Assembly (NCBI GenBank): GCA_028622995.1
Contig: JAJQJQ010000003.1
Location: 6,944,001 to 7,008,000, forward strand
Direction of reading: 5' to 3'
Source: Panagrolaimus kolymaensis
Taxonomy: Eukaryota; Nematoda; Chromadorea; Rhabditida; Panagrolaimidae
DNA: 64,000 nucleotides
Part shown: piece after piece, positions 43,234 to 54,296 of the stretch
How the letters are laid out: every line of letters begins with the position of its first letter
Numbering within the stretch: the stretch's first letter is position 1
Made by a program: the position numbers and the translations under genes
Notes under the pieces: generated by a model
What the model saw: only the letters and a program-made list of their open reading frames with translations
What the model was told of the DNA's origin: nothing
Database searches by the model: none

Positions 43234-43801
43234 ACAACTTCTTATTTTTTTGTTGTTGTTGCCTTCATTTATTTTATTTTTATTTTTTGTGTTTACTTAC
43301 TTTTTATTATTATATGCATTATGAGTAAAAAAAGATTTGAAAAAAATTTGTTTATGCGTTTCACATTTTATTTGCAATCTAAATATTTTCGTTAAATTTT
43401 TTTACAAACATTGGTAACAAAAATTATCTAAACAACTAATAGTTTCTTTCGATCAAAACTAACTACTTTTTGAACTATCAGGAAAAGAATTGCAAAAGTT
43501 AAAAATATCAGATATAAATTATGCATAATTTAAAAAATGTTTGATTTGAAAAATTATTTTGTAGAATAAAGTTTTTGATTTGAAATATGTGCGTCAAGCA
43601 ACTTACTTTTAAAAATATCTCTCATTCTTGAAACGAAAAAATTACTGCGAAGCTCATACTGTATTTTTTTATTCTTTCATTCAATCCTATGTTTCGATCG
43701 TTCTTTGTAAACGACATAATTTACTTGTATTTTTTGACGCGTTTTCATAAAATTTAATATTTTTGTATAACTAATTATTTTATCATTTTAGTAAACCAGC
43801 T
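43234..43801. other. Spacer upstream of the Tudor-like gene
   Basis: About 570 bp, AT-rich. A TATCATTTTAG acceptor at 43791, just 10 bases before the next ATG, suggests spliced-leader trans-splicing of the downstream gene. Confidence 0.45.
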
Positions 43802-45887
43802 ATGAATCAAAGCGAAGAACACTCTGGTCAAGCTCTTGATAATACAACAAATCCATCTAATCCAAAAAATGTTCAAATTACGCTTAATTTAGCGTTCTCT
43901 TTCGAGCATGGAGGAATTTTACATATGGAACGTTGCTCGCTTTCTCAAGATATTCCTGATGCTAAGAATGTTAATATTCTTTTTGAAGGTAACTGCTTTT
44001 CCTTTAACAATTGTTGTTTAACTTTTTATTTCCTTTTCTAGGTCAATCCCACGATATGAAAGTTGTTGTAACACAAGATGCTAAACGGGAAGATAATATT
44101 TCATCTCATCAAGTTCATTCTGCAGTTGGTTCGCATCGTCCATCTACGTCCAGTGCTTCTCCTGATCCAAGTTCAACAATTCCTAAAACATCAAATGCAC
44201 CTGAACAAAGATTTACTTCTCGAAATGATGCTCTTTCTGCAGCTGATGTTCATCGTCAATCTACCACCAGTGCTGATAGTGAACCAATTTCTACTGTTCT
44301 AAAAGCAAAATTTTCACGTAAACCTAGATTTACTTCTCGAAATGATGCTCCTTCTTCACCTGATGCTCATTTTCAATCTTCAGCTTCATTTGCTCGCGAT
44401 CCAAGTTCAACTATTCCTAAAACATCAATTGCACCTGAACAAAAATTTACTTCTCGAAATGATGCTCCTTCTGCAGCTGATGTTCATCGTCAGTCGAACG
44501 CCACTGCTTCTCGTTTTACAAACCCGACGAATGCACGTGAAGATATGTATAATTCATCTCGAACACAGAATACTCAACCTTTAATTCGTCGGGACGTTTA
44601 TCCTATTGATTCAGATGGAGAAGATTATCGCTTTGAAAATACTAATAATTTCCGTGATTTGCCTGGTCGTAATCGTCTTGTTGCTGTTGATGGTGTTCGT
44701 GAAGGTAAGTATATATAAATTTATTGATGACTCCATGGTGCATTTTTTAGATCAAGCTCATCATAATACTGTTGAAAAGAAGTCTCCTGTTCTTCCAACT
44801 GCAGAAGAAGTAAGCTGCATCAATGAACGAGCTCGTAAGAAGGCTGCTTTCAAAGAAAGAGTTTGTTTTTAATTTGTTATTTATGCTTAAATCAACGATT
44901 GAATTACAAAAGTGAAGATATTTTATAGCTTTTTAACTATCGCTTATTGGATTGCATTAAATACTCATTTTTCAGGGTTTAACGCGTGGTCTCGATGATA
45001 TTAGTATTGGTTCAATGAGTGATGGACAAAATGACTTTTCATCTGTTGCTCCGTCATCATTTGCTACAACTGTCAATTCTTTGGTGAGTTTTAATTGTTT
45101 TCCCGATAAGCATTTTTCATCAAAGATATGCATTAACATTTCAGGATCATAAAAATCATCGTGAAGTTTCAAAGCCATCTCCTACTGTGAGTTTTTATAA
45201 TTGTTCATTCAATTAACATCGCTTTTTTTAGATGAAGAACTTCGAACATCCTCCATCGCCACCTCCTCGACGTCGTAAACCAGCTTCATCTAATGTTTGT
45301 TTTTATGTTAACCATATTCTTACTTATCGTAGTTCCTTTTTAGCATTCACCCGACGTTGGTGCTGGTGGAAATAGCCCTACTCTTTCTTCATTGGTTTGT
45401 TTTCATTCTCGTATGTGAGAAACTTATTATTTATATTTAGACTCCTGGCAATTTTTCCGAAGAAGAAATGAAGAATAACATGCTTAGAGTTCAACTGATT
45501 GTACCGTATGTTTCTTTGTTTCGTTACTTAAAATCTAATGTACATTTGTTTGATTTTAGTAAATTTCAAGATACTATCTCGAAATGGAAAGTTGTTCCTG
45601 CAGATGGAGTTAAACTCGACACATGCTATATTGGAAAATACGCCGATGGTAAATTTGCTCGTTGCCTTGTTCGTGGCATCAAAGATCGTATGGCTTATGT
45701 TCTCTTTATTGATAATGACAAAGCAACTCAAACTCGTGAAATTCCTCTTGATGAACTTCGAATTATCTCGTCTTCTGCCTTGCATGTTAACCCAGCCATG
45801 GCAAATGTCCAAGTATGTTTGTTTATTTATATACTTTCATATTTAAAAACATTTATTTTTTAGGTTACTCACTTTGCTCAACGTTAA
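43802..45887 (+). CDS. Tudor-like, largely disordered protein with three 39-aa repeats
   Basis: Ten exons: 43802-43988, 44042-44704, 44751-44860, 44976-45083, 45145-45186, 45232-45294, 45344-45394, 45441-45505, 45560-45812, 45864-45887; 521 aa. I do not recognise an orthologue. The N-terminus (VQITLNLAFSFEHGG) is a short possible strand region. The middle is Ser/Thr/Pro-rich with three tandem 39-residue units carrying KFTSRNDAPSAADVHRQS. PPSPPPRRRKP is a possible SH3 or WW ligand. The C-terminal ~80 residues resemble a Tudor barrel: CYIGKYADGKFARCLVRGIKDRMAYVLFIDN, then IPLDELR. The usual FIDYGN is replaced by FIDNDKA, so part of the methylarginine pocket seems lost. Many exons are tiny (24-110 bp) and mostly phase 0. 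A germline RNA-granule role is only a guess from Tudor plus disorder. Confidence 0.75.
44143..44493 (+). repeat. Three tandem 117-bp coding repeats
   Basis: Units at 44143-44259, 44260-44376 and 44377-44493. The shared core TTTACTTCTCGAAATGATGC recurs exactly 117 bases apart. Units 1 and 3 are more alike than either is to unit 2. All lie in exon 2 of the Tudor-like gene and keep its frame (39 codons). Confidence 0.85.
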
Positions 45888-46035
45888 AGATTTGGTTCTC
45901 TTGTTACATTGAATTTTCTATTTTTGTTGTTTTTGTTTTATTTTTTGTACCTTTTTTACAAGTTTTTTTGTAATGTGTTTCATTTTTTTGTTGTTTTGAA
46001 AAATAAAGAGTTTATAAAATAATATAGTTTTTTTT

Positions 46036-46251
46036 TTGGAAGACTTTACATTTAAAAGCATTGTTTACTCATTGAAGATGCATAAATCCATTGTAGTTTA
46101 CGAATTTGGAGATATTCCTTTATTGAAGGAGTCGGATTTTATGAAATTTATATGTGAACGACTAACTAACCCATATTTTTCTGGAAGAACAAAGTTGGGT
46201 ATGATCAAGCGTTTTAGAGTTAGATTTTGCTTTGCTTTCTGTTTATTATAA
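46036..46251 (+). pseudogene. Possible fragment of a nematode gene-family protein
   Basis: An open frame of 71 codons with no good start (first base is not confidently ATG-initiated) and protein-like content: LKMHKSIVVYEFGDIPLL, DFMKFICERLTNPYF. The text looks like the C-terminal part of expanded nematode F-box-associated families, but I cannot name it. It stops inside the stem of an inverted repeat. It is likely a relic; it could be chance. Confidence 0.3.
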
Positions 46252-46287
46252 GCTTTAAAATTTTAAAAGCCCCTTATAATAAACAGA
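46238..46287. repeat. Inverted repeat with 15-bp perfect arms
   Basis: Arm 1 TCTGTTTATTATAAG (46238-46252) and arm 2 CTTATAATAAACAGA (46273-46287) are exact reverse complements. The 20-bp loop is itself nearly palindromic (CTTTAAAATTTTAAAAG). Confidence 0.85.
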
Positions 46288-47608
46288 CTTCATTCATGTT
46301 TTTAAAGAATTCCAATCCTTTTTCCGCTCATTTAAAATTGTCCTGCTTATCAATAACGTAACACAACGCTTTTATATAATTTTTTTCCTTTCTTTCGGGT
46401 AAAAAAGATTAAAAGCAAGCGATTTTCTTTCATCAAATTTTTAGCACTTTTTTATTTTCAAACGACCACCTCGAAAAAAAATATGAATGTATTTTTTGTT
46501 TTTTCGTTGTTGTTGATTAAATTTTAAGGTTTCTAATCAATATGTGTTGTCGTCGTCGTCGTCCACCTACGACATTATTTTGTATGATGTACCTATTTGG
46601 TGACTAATATTTATTTTTTACTCAACCTGTGAGATAATTCTTTATAGCACGCGTTGGTAATGCTCTTGTAAAAAAAATATATGTGAAGATCATTGCTAAT
46701 GTTTGCTAGAAAGTATCGTCTCCTCCTCATCATCTTCGGTATTAGATAAAAAAGGAAGAAAGAAGGAAAAATACATTCCGTAAGTGGTTCATTCATTTTT
46801 CTTTCGTTTGTTTGTTGTTGTTAGTTATGCCTATTTATTTTTCTTATCAAATTTTGTTGCTACCAAAAAAGCTTTATATTACTTTTGTTTAAAGTTTTTT
46901 TGGACTTTTTTAGATGCAAATTTTTCTGTTTCTTTTACCAATGATTTTATTATTTTAACAAGTCTCAAAGCCTCGTCATCATAACCTTGTTCCACCTTTC
47001 ACCTCTCTTTTATTTTTTTTTTTGTCTTATTAGCATTTTTTTAAAAGCCGATTGAAAACAAAAAGAAAATATTTCAACTAACGTCGGGCGCCATTTTTGC
47101 TGCTGATAACAACAAGAAGAAAAAACTTAAATATATGGTTGGAATTTTTAGAGGCGCGACAACATGGAGGCACGCCCGCCTTTTTTGCATTGCTTACCTT
47201 TGAAGAAGAATAATAACCGTAAAAAAATATGGATGGCCTAACAACTTGAAACTTCCTCCATATTTTTGGTTGTTTCTTCTTTCTATCTTTCTTTTTTTAT
47301 ACTAACGATTTGTTGATTTTGCTTGCCTTTTTCTCTCCTAATACTTTTTCTTGCTCGCTTTGTTCATACTGCACTTCTTGTTCAACATCCATCACAATCA
47401 CCACCACCAAAACGCGACACTGATATTATTAGCCTTTTTTGACAAAGAAAGTGAGGATACACACCTTTAGAAGGCCAACAACACATTGTTAACGTCGTCG
47501 TCCAACAAGCAAGCAATCAAAAAAGGTTATTCCTATTGTGACAATTATAATTATTTTAACATTTTTTTGTTTGCATTTTAATGAATTATTTTTTAATTTG
47601 TTTTAAAT

Positions 47609-49586
47609 ATGAGTCAAATAAGCGGAGAACAAATTCAAGAGCAAGCTAAAATTATTTCACGGGTTCATCAACAATTAGCTGCTGATTTTCATCCTGGTTT
47701 GTATTATTACCTTTATTCATTTTTAGGCCTTTTTAATAGTCTCGGATATTTTAGCGCTCAAACATGTTGCTACTGCAGGAGTTATTTATCAAAAAACTCA
47801 AGAAGGTTTGTTGCAACAACAATAAAAAAAATTTATAGGCCTAAAAAAGTGTTTCATTTTTTTTAGCTAATCAAAAAGCCCTCCAAGATTATCTCATAAC
47901 TTTGAATCAACTTGTGGATTCTGCAAAGCAAGGAGAAGATCAAACACAAGAATGCGTTCAACAACTTAAAGCTATTATACCAATCCTAAAAAAATTTAAT
48001 GATCAACAAGTCCAACTTGTAAGTTTTGCTGAATTTTATTCTTCTTTCTTTCTTTTTTCGAATGTTATTTGACACGCATAAAATCAATAATCAAGGAGAA
48101 AAGAAAATTCAATATCATTCTTCATTCCATTTTTTTTTATAGATAACAGAATTTAGCGAAATTACTCGAAAAGTTCATTCCAATGCTGAAGGAGAAAAGG
48201 ATAGCCATCGAAAGATGCTTAACAGTTATTTAAAGGAGCAACGACAAATTCATAAAGAAGTTGAAAAAAAGCGTAAAACTCAAAAAGATTTGTTTGAATT
48301 TTATGAGCAAAAAAAGTTGGAAGCAATTCGATTGCAATTTTTGAGATATAAATTTTTTACTGAAAAGCATACAGGCTTGGTTAAAAGTTTATTGAATATT
48401 TCTATGGAAACTAATGATGAATTGGCTCCAATTTTTGGAATCGAACAAAAGAAATCAGCGGAAGAGGAGGAAGAAGATCGAAGTCGAAATAACAGTGTTT
48501 TGCCAAAATCTTTGGGACCCAAATCTGAAAGTATTGTTTCACCTGGAAGTGCTAGAGAAATACCTAGTGTTATTCCTTCACCCGTTACTCAGCGATCAAC
48601 AACAGGCAGATTAACTCGAATTTCAGCGGATAGAAACACGCAATATGATGGAACGATTTCAAATTTCTTAAAAGAAATTGGAAATGAAGATTCACCAACG
48701 AACAATCGAACTTCATTTGCTCAACAACAACAACAATATCCACAACCACCACCTCCACCACCAGTTATTCCCCGAACAATTAGTCTCGAAACTCGAGACA
48801 ACAACTACCTTCCACCATATCCTCAAACCAATCCATTGGCACCAATATATCGTCCACCAACTCCTCAACCCATTCGACAACCTCCACCGCCCATTATTCC
48901 ACCAGAAGATTTTATACCTGTAAAACCTTTGCCACGTCCGGATCGACATTTGCCTGATTCATACATTGTCAAACCTCTGTCACCTCCAAATCATTATCAA
49001 CCACAACAACAACCTGAGCGACCAATAACAATTTTACCTAATAATCTGGCTTCGGCAGTTATTCAATCTCCTCAACCTCCCGTGATACAACCTCGAAAAG
49101 GTAACAAAAAAACTTTTAACTTACAGCCTTAATTATATTTTTAAAGCTTCAGAAAAGCCATTATTTACTGCAGCAGATTATGGTTCCATTCTAATTTGTA
49201 CTATGCCATATACATCAAGAACCGATCGTCAACTTTCTTTAAATGTCAATGACCAAGTTGAACTTATTCGAAGTGGAGATCGTGGGTGGGTATTGGTTCG
49301 AACTTCATCAGGACAAAAGTACGTCGTTATTTTTTACTATTTTTTTCTTTTATTTTTAAAAATCTCTAAGGAATTGTAAATGAAAAAAAGTGAGAGAGCA
49401 GAAAGTATTAGCTTAATACCAAAACATGATGATGATGACTTCATTATTCATTAAAAAAACTAAACTTAACTTTTTTTTCATGGTTAATTTTTTCTTCTCA
49501 AATTTTCTTTTTTTAGACTTGGTTGGTTTCCTGCAAAATTTGTACGCAAAGCTGCAGCTTCCGAAGAAATAGTATTAAATCGTTAA
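47609..49586 (+). CDS. I-BAR (IMD) and SH3 adaptor, IRSp53/BAIAP2 type
   Basis: Six exons: 47609-47696, 47755-47805, 47867-48018, 48143-49100, 49147-49318, 49517-49586; 496 aa. It is predicted to bend plasma membrane outward and link Rho GTPases to actin in filopodia. Residues ~1-230 are a helical IMD: FHPALKHVATAGVIYQKTQE, then a long basic coiled coil ending RLQFLRYKFFTEKHTGLVKS. A Ser-rich then strongly Pro-rich linker follows (PQPPPPPPVIP, QPIRQPPPPIIPP), a likely profilin/SH3 ligand. A C-terminal SH3 domain (~430-490) reads MPYTSRTDRQLSLNVNDQVELI, then GWV and the IRSp53-like GWFPAKFV. No WH2 was seen. The C. elegans counterpart is a single IMD-SH3 gene whose name I do not recall with certainty. 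Confidence 0.87.
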
Positions 49587-52500
49587 TAAACTTCAAATAA
49601 AAAGTTTATATCTTTTCTTTTTTTTTTGTTACTGCCAAATAATTTTTTTGTTTCATAATTTTTTTTCTCAATTGTTTTTGTGTTTTTTTAATTCTCTAAA
49701 TTATTATTTTTTTTTGTATTTTTTATGTCATTTTTTAAAAATTTATATTTTTTTAATGAACAAAAACTATTTCCGAGAATTAATTTATTTCACCATGTTG
49801 ATTTTATGGTTTTTGAAAAAAGGTTAATACCAATTTTTGCTTTTCTAAAAAACAAAACAAATTATTATTTTCTGATTTTTACAAACTTAAAAAAAAGATT
49901 ATATCATCTTTCCTGTTTTTTTGAGAGGGAGTGATTTTTTAAAGGTCAATGCCTCTTTCTTCCGGTGTTGTTAATAATTTTTTTGGTTAAAAGCATTTTA
50001 CAACTGTTTGACATTTAAACATTTAAACTTTAAAAAATGAGAGTGAGAAATTTTTTTTATGAAACTTTTGAGAAAAAAAAATTCCATGGATTTGTTCGTT
50101 TTTTGAGGCGGCTCAATAGGAATTGTTTCTTTCTCTTTTTTGTTATATGAAATACGCCGCCTCCGTTTTCTTAAACAATGCACCTAAATTTTGGCTACGA
50201 TATAAAAAAAAGTTAAATTATTTTATAAATATTAGTTGCGTGTGCAAATTTTGTGAACTTTCGCTCTATTTAAAGAGACTTTTTTTGAAACTTGTAATTT
50301 TATTTCGAAAATTCTAAACTCTAAGCATTAATTTATTTTTTTAATTTTAATAAGCTCAATTGCCAACCAATAGAAGAGAGTAGTAGGTTGTATTTAATTC
50401 CGGCTTTCAGAAATACGAAGAAAAAAAAGAAAAATGGTGAAAAAGGCCGACTGGGTGGGAGTTAGTTGTCTATCTAGAAACTAGCTTCCCCACATCTTTG
50501 ATGGTAGTAGTACTTCCTTAAAAATTTAAAAATGTCATCTTCCATTTTAGGGATGAGTTGATAAGCTTTATTTGGGTAAATAAATAAACTCCTACCATTC
50601 TTCAAGTTTTAAAATAATGTCAAAAATAGAATATCTCTTCTATTTTTTTTCGAAATACATATAAGTGTTTTTGCTAAAGTATGTTTCTAAAAAAATTAAG
50701 GGTTCAGAAGAAGAACATCTTTCAGAAAAAATATTTTTTTAAAAACATAAAAAACAAAAGTTTTTTATTGTTTGAAAATAAAAAAAGTTTTTGCATAATT
50801 TAATTAGAAGGCGGAATGATCTCCTGAATCATAAAAAAAACTTTGATGCATATATTAAAGTTGATGAAAATTTGATATGATCATCATTTCCTTCCTTACA
50901 TATATTTTTCGGATATTAAAAAACATCAAAAAATTCTGTTTTTTTGTTTTTGTCATTTTTTATTTGGTTGCTGTTTCTGGAAAAACATCAAAAATTCATC
51001 CTTTATTTTTTCAAAAAACATTTTACTCTTCTTTATTTAGGGTAACAATTAATCTAAATTTTACTTCTTTCTTTTTTACTTACTCTATTATGCTCATTTA
51101 TCAAAATTAAGTTCAAATTTAACCTTAAAATTTCATTTATTATTTAAAAAGAAAACAACTTTTTTTAAACTCAAAAACAAACATTTTTGAAAAAAGAGAT
51201 GGAAAAACCCATTCATCAAATTCGTTTAAAAAATAGTTGAGTTAATGTACTACTTAAAATTTAAATAAATAAATACTTATAATTGGATAAACTCTTGCAG
51301 CAAGGAGCAAACAGGGCTTTCTTGGTTTTTTCTCCTTATAACCTTTGATCAACTTTTTCTTACGTTTATTTATTTTTTTGTGGATGTCCAAAGCTAAAAT
51401 TGAAACTATTTTTGACGTAGAAATATATTATATTTTGTCCTTTATTTTTCTCACGCATTCTTTTGTTTTTTTAATTGTGTGTGATATACAAATTTTGCGA
51501 GTTGCTATAAATTACCCCAAAAACTTGGAAGTAAGTTTCTTTAATTGAGAAAAAAAGAGAATGAAAGAGTCTGCAACTATGAGTAACTAACTTATTCTCA
51601 TCCTTCTTTTTAATAAAAGGAAAGGAAGTTCAATTAACGAATTTATAAAATTTGAAGTTTAAAAAAATAAAAAATAAAAATAAGCGTCATTTATTATTCC
51701 CTTGTTTTTTATAACCTCTTTTACTTTGAAAAGGGATTTAAAAATCCTCCCCAGGATGTCTCATTTAAAAAAAAGTTGTATGTATTGACGCGACTTTTCA
51801 TTTCCTCCTTCTCCTTTTTTATTGAAAGCTACCGTATGCCATACACTCGATTTATGAATAGTAGTGGTTATAAAATAAGCATGAATGAAAGAGGAGGAGC
51901 CGTTTTTATTAGGGTTTTTTTTCATTCAAGAAAAAAAAATTGACAAAACTATAAGTACAGCCTTTTTTAAACTCTATATAAAAACAAACATCCTTTTATC
52001 GGAGAAATAAAAGTTGTTAATAGTAGTTTTGAAAAATGTTAATTTAATTTTTCTTTTCTCTCTTTCAAGGATTACTCGTTGTAGTTATTGTTTTAATAAT
52101 CACAAGTGACGCCCAACAACAACAAACATTAGTAATTTGACCTTAATAAAAACATTTTTTGGAGTCATTAGGTTCAAATTTTAAATTCGAAAAAAATAAA
52201 TGAATTTTAATTTTTTGCCTTTTGCAGACGCATTTTTATTTATTTTTCATTCAAAAAAGCTTTTTTCGCGTTTATTTACTCAAGAAAAAATAAATGAATT
52301 AAAATAAAACGACTTACTATTAGCAGCTCCATTGCGCCATCAACTACCACCAAAAAAATCTTAAGACACAAAAAGCGCAAAAACTGTTTTACCAAATGTG
52401 GAGGCGGCGGAGGAGAGTAATTTTAACCTATCTGCCATTCATTCCCTTAGGAGAAAATGCCATCGATGATTGTTCTTTGACAAAAAAAAATTTTTTTGTT

Positions 52501-53609
52501 GCTCTTCATTGAGTAGATAGACTTCATAACGAGGAGCCACAAAAAGAAAAATCATCCTTTTTCTTTTTTTTTGAAGCGGTTTTAGTTTCACAACTTTCAT
52601 ACACACAAATATTTTTGTTTGGCCCTTTTTGGACTTTTTGTAGGTTAGTTGGTGTCTGGCCAATATGGTAGTTAGTAGTAATTGTGGGAAACATTAGATA
52701 CTTAAAAATAATCTCTGATTTACTTATTTTTCTTTCTTCGTTACACTAAAAAAATTTTTAAACTAAGCAAAGTGTCAGGTTCCACAATATGTATATCTGA
52801 AGCGTTGGGGTGTGTGAATGACGCCATAAATATTTTTTCAACTTTTAAAAAAATTCTAAAATGGTCTGAACGGTCATAGTTAAACTTTTTTCCTCTTGGG
52901 TTATGTGTGAACTCTTTGCGCAACAGCCATCTGTAGTTGAAAGATAAAATATTTCTGCAAAAATAAAAAATGTTTCATTTTCTTTTGTCTTTGCTTTTGC
53001 CATTCGCCATTGTGGTTGCTTGCTAAAATAGGCCAAAGGAAGTAGGTTCCATGAAGTAATAAAAAAATATTTACGCTGCTGCAAGAATAGAAAATAGGTT
53101 TTAAGAAATAGACTTAATACAAAAAAGGTTTTTCTTTATAAATTTAACGTGCCTTTCCTTATATATTAAATATAATTTCCCATTAATCCAGACGTCATGT
53201 TATTTTTTTTCATTCTCCCAACTCATTCTAAATTTAGCATTCAATGAACTAACTCATTGCATTTACTTATTTATATTTTTTTGATTCTAAAAGGATTAAA
53301 ATTCAAAAACTTGCTTATTCCATTTTTTAGTCAGTTAATTTTTTACTCACTTATTCGCCACTCTCTCATAACCCTCGCGAATCTATCGTGTTTTATAATA
53401 GTTTATCTTTAGCCTCCACCTACGGAAATAAATAAATAAAAAATAACTCATTTTAATATGGTTTAAAATATTTATTTTTAGGTAACTACTACAAGGCTCG
53501 CTGCTCAAAAAAAAAGACGCAAAGTCAAAACGGCGACCATATAAAAAAACTTGTTTGCTTTTTTTTCAAGCATTAAATAGTTTTAAAATTTTTTATATTT
53601 TTGGATAAT
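49587..53609. other. 4.0 kb intergenic region
   Basis: AT-rich with many T runs and no convincing gene. The only structured spot is an orphan exon-like stretch (53482-53544) preceded by TATTTTTAG. It reads through Thr-, Lys- and Arg-rich codons to a stop and may be a 5' UTR exon of the next gene. Confidence 0.5.
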
Positions 53610-54296
53610 ATGAATACTCGTTCCGCGACATCAGTGTTATTAATCAGTGTTCTATTTGCAGTATTGCTTAGTTCAGTTCAGTCAAGACCACATATGGTAT
53701 GTTTATTTACTTTTAGGTTTCTAAACTAATTTGCTTTTTCAGAATGATGAACTATTCAATAGTTTAATTTTACGCGGATATCGACCATATAGCGGCCGAC
53801 TATCATCTTATCTTGAGCCTCGGCGTGTTACCCGACAAGGTAACGATTTCACTGGGAAATTGGCTCGACGAAGTTGTCAGTTCTTTTTTTAAATTAATTT
53901 TTTTTTCGCTTGCTTCTACATGCTTTTGTGTGCTTTGATGACTAATATTTAACTTTTTGCTTACTTTTTTATTATTATCAAAACCTATGACCAAAACTTA
54001 AAACTGTAACTAAAGAAATTTAATTGTATTTTGTGTGAAATTTGAAATTTGAACTTACAACAGCCAAGTCAAGTCTTTTTTGCCTTTTTCCCCTTCGTCG
54101 TTTATTACGTAACAATTAACTTTTTTAAACCTTTTAATTCCACTTTTTTTTTGCTTTGCACAAATTTTTTTTTGCAACTTAATATTTTCATTCACAAATA
54201 ACAAAAGTCATCATTATTTATTTATTCCTTTTATTTGCAGATTATACTCCAACACCCTGCCGATGGAAACTTTGCGCCAGTCTGTTTCGACAGTAG
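53610..54296 (+). CDS. Small secreted peptide precursor with C-x4-C ring (neuropeptide-like)
   Basis: Three exons, 53610-53696, 53743-53839, 54241-54296; 79 aa. It has a clear signal peptide: MNTRSATSVLLISVLFAVLL, cut near SVQS/RP. A 30-residue spacer (NDELFNSLILRGYRPYSGRL) leads to a dibasic RR. The C-terminal peptide contains TPTPCRWKLCASLFRQ, two Cys four residues apart, which would form a six-residue disulfide ring. The pattern P-C-x-aromatic-K-aliphatic-C resembles insect CNMamide (PCHFKIC), and more loosely urotensin II (CFWKYC). There is no amidation Gly at the end. All three exons join in frame; intron 2 is 401 bp. I do not recognise a named nematode homologue. It could be a neuropeptide, a hormone or another small secreted factor. 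Confidence 0.65.

Larger units (their letters stand above)
45888..47608. other. Intergenic region between the Tudor-like and I-BAR genes
   Basis: 1.7 kb. It starts with the Tudor-like gene's 3' UTR (AATAAA near 46003). It holds a short open fragment (46036-46251) and a hairpin (46238-46287); the rest is AT-rich filler with GC-richer spots near 46540-46570 and 47080-47180. Confidence 0.5.

Noticed and set aside
48301..48522. Open frame antisense to the I-BAR gene
   Set aside because: Shadow of the charged helical exon on the plus strand.
53803..53994. Minus-strand open frame across the small-peptide gene
   Set aside because: It spans an exon-intron boundary of a better-supported gene and has no domain or splice support.
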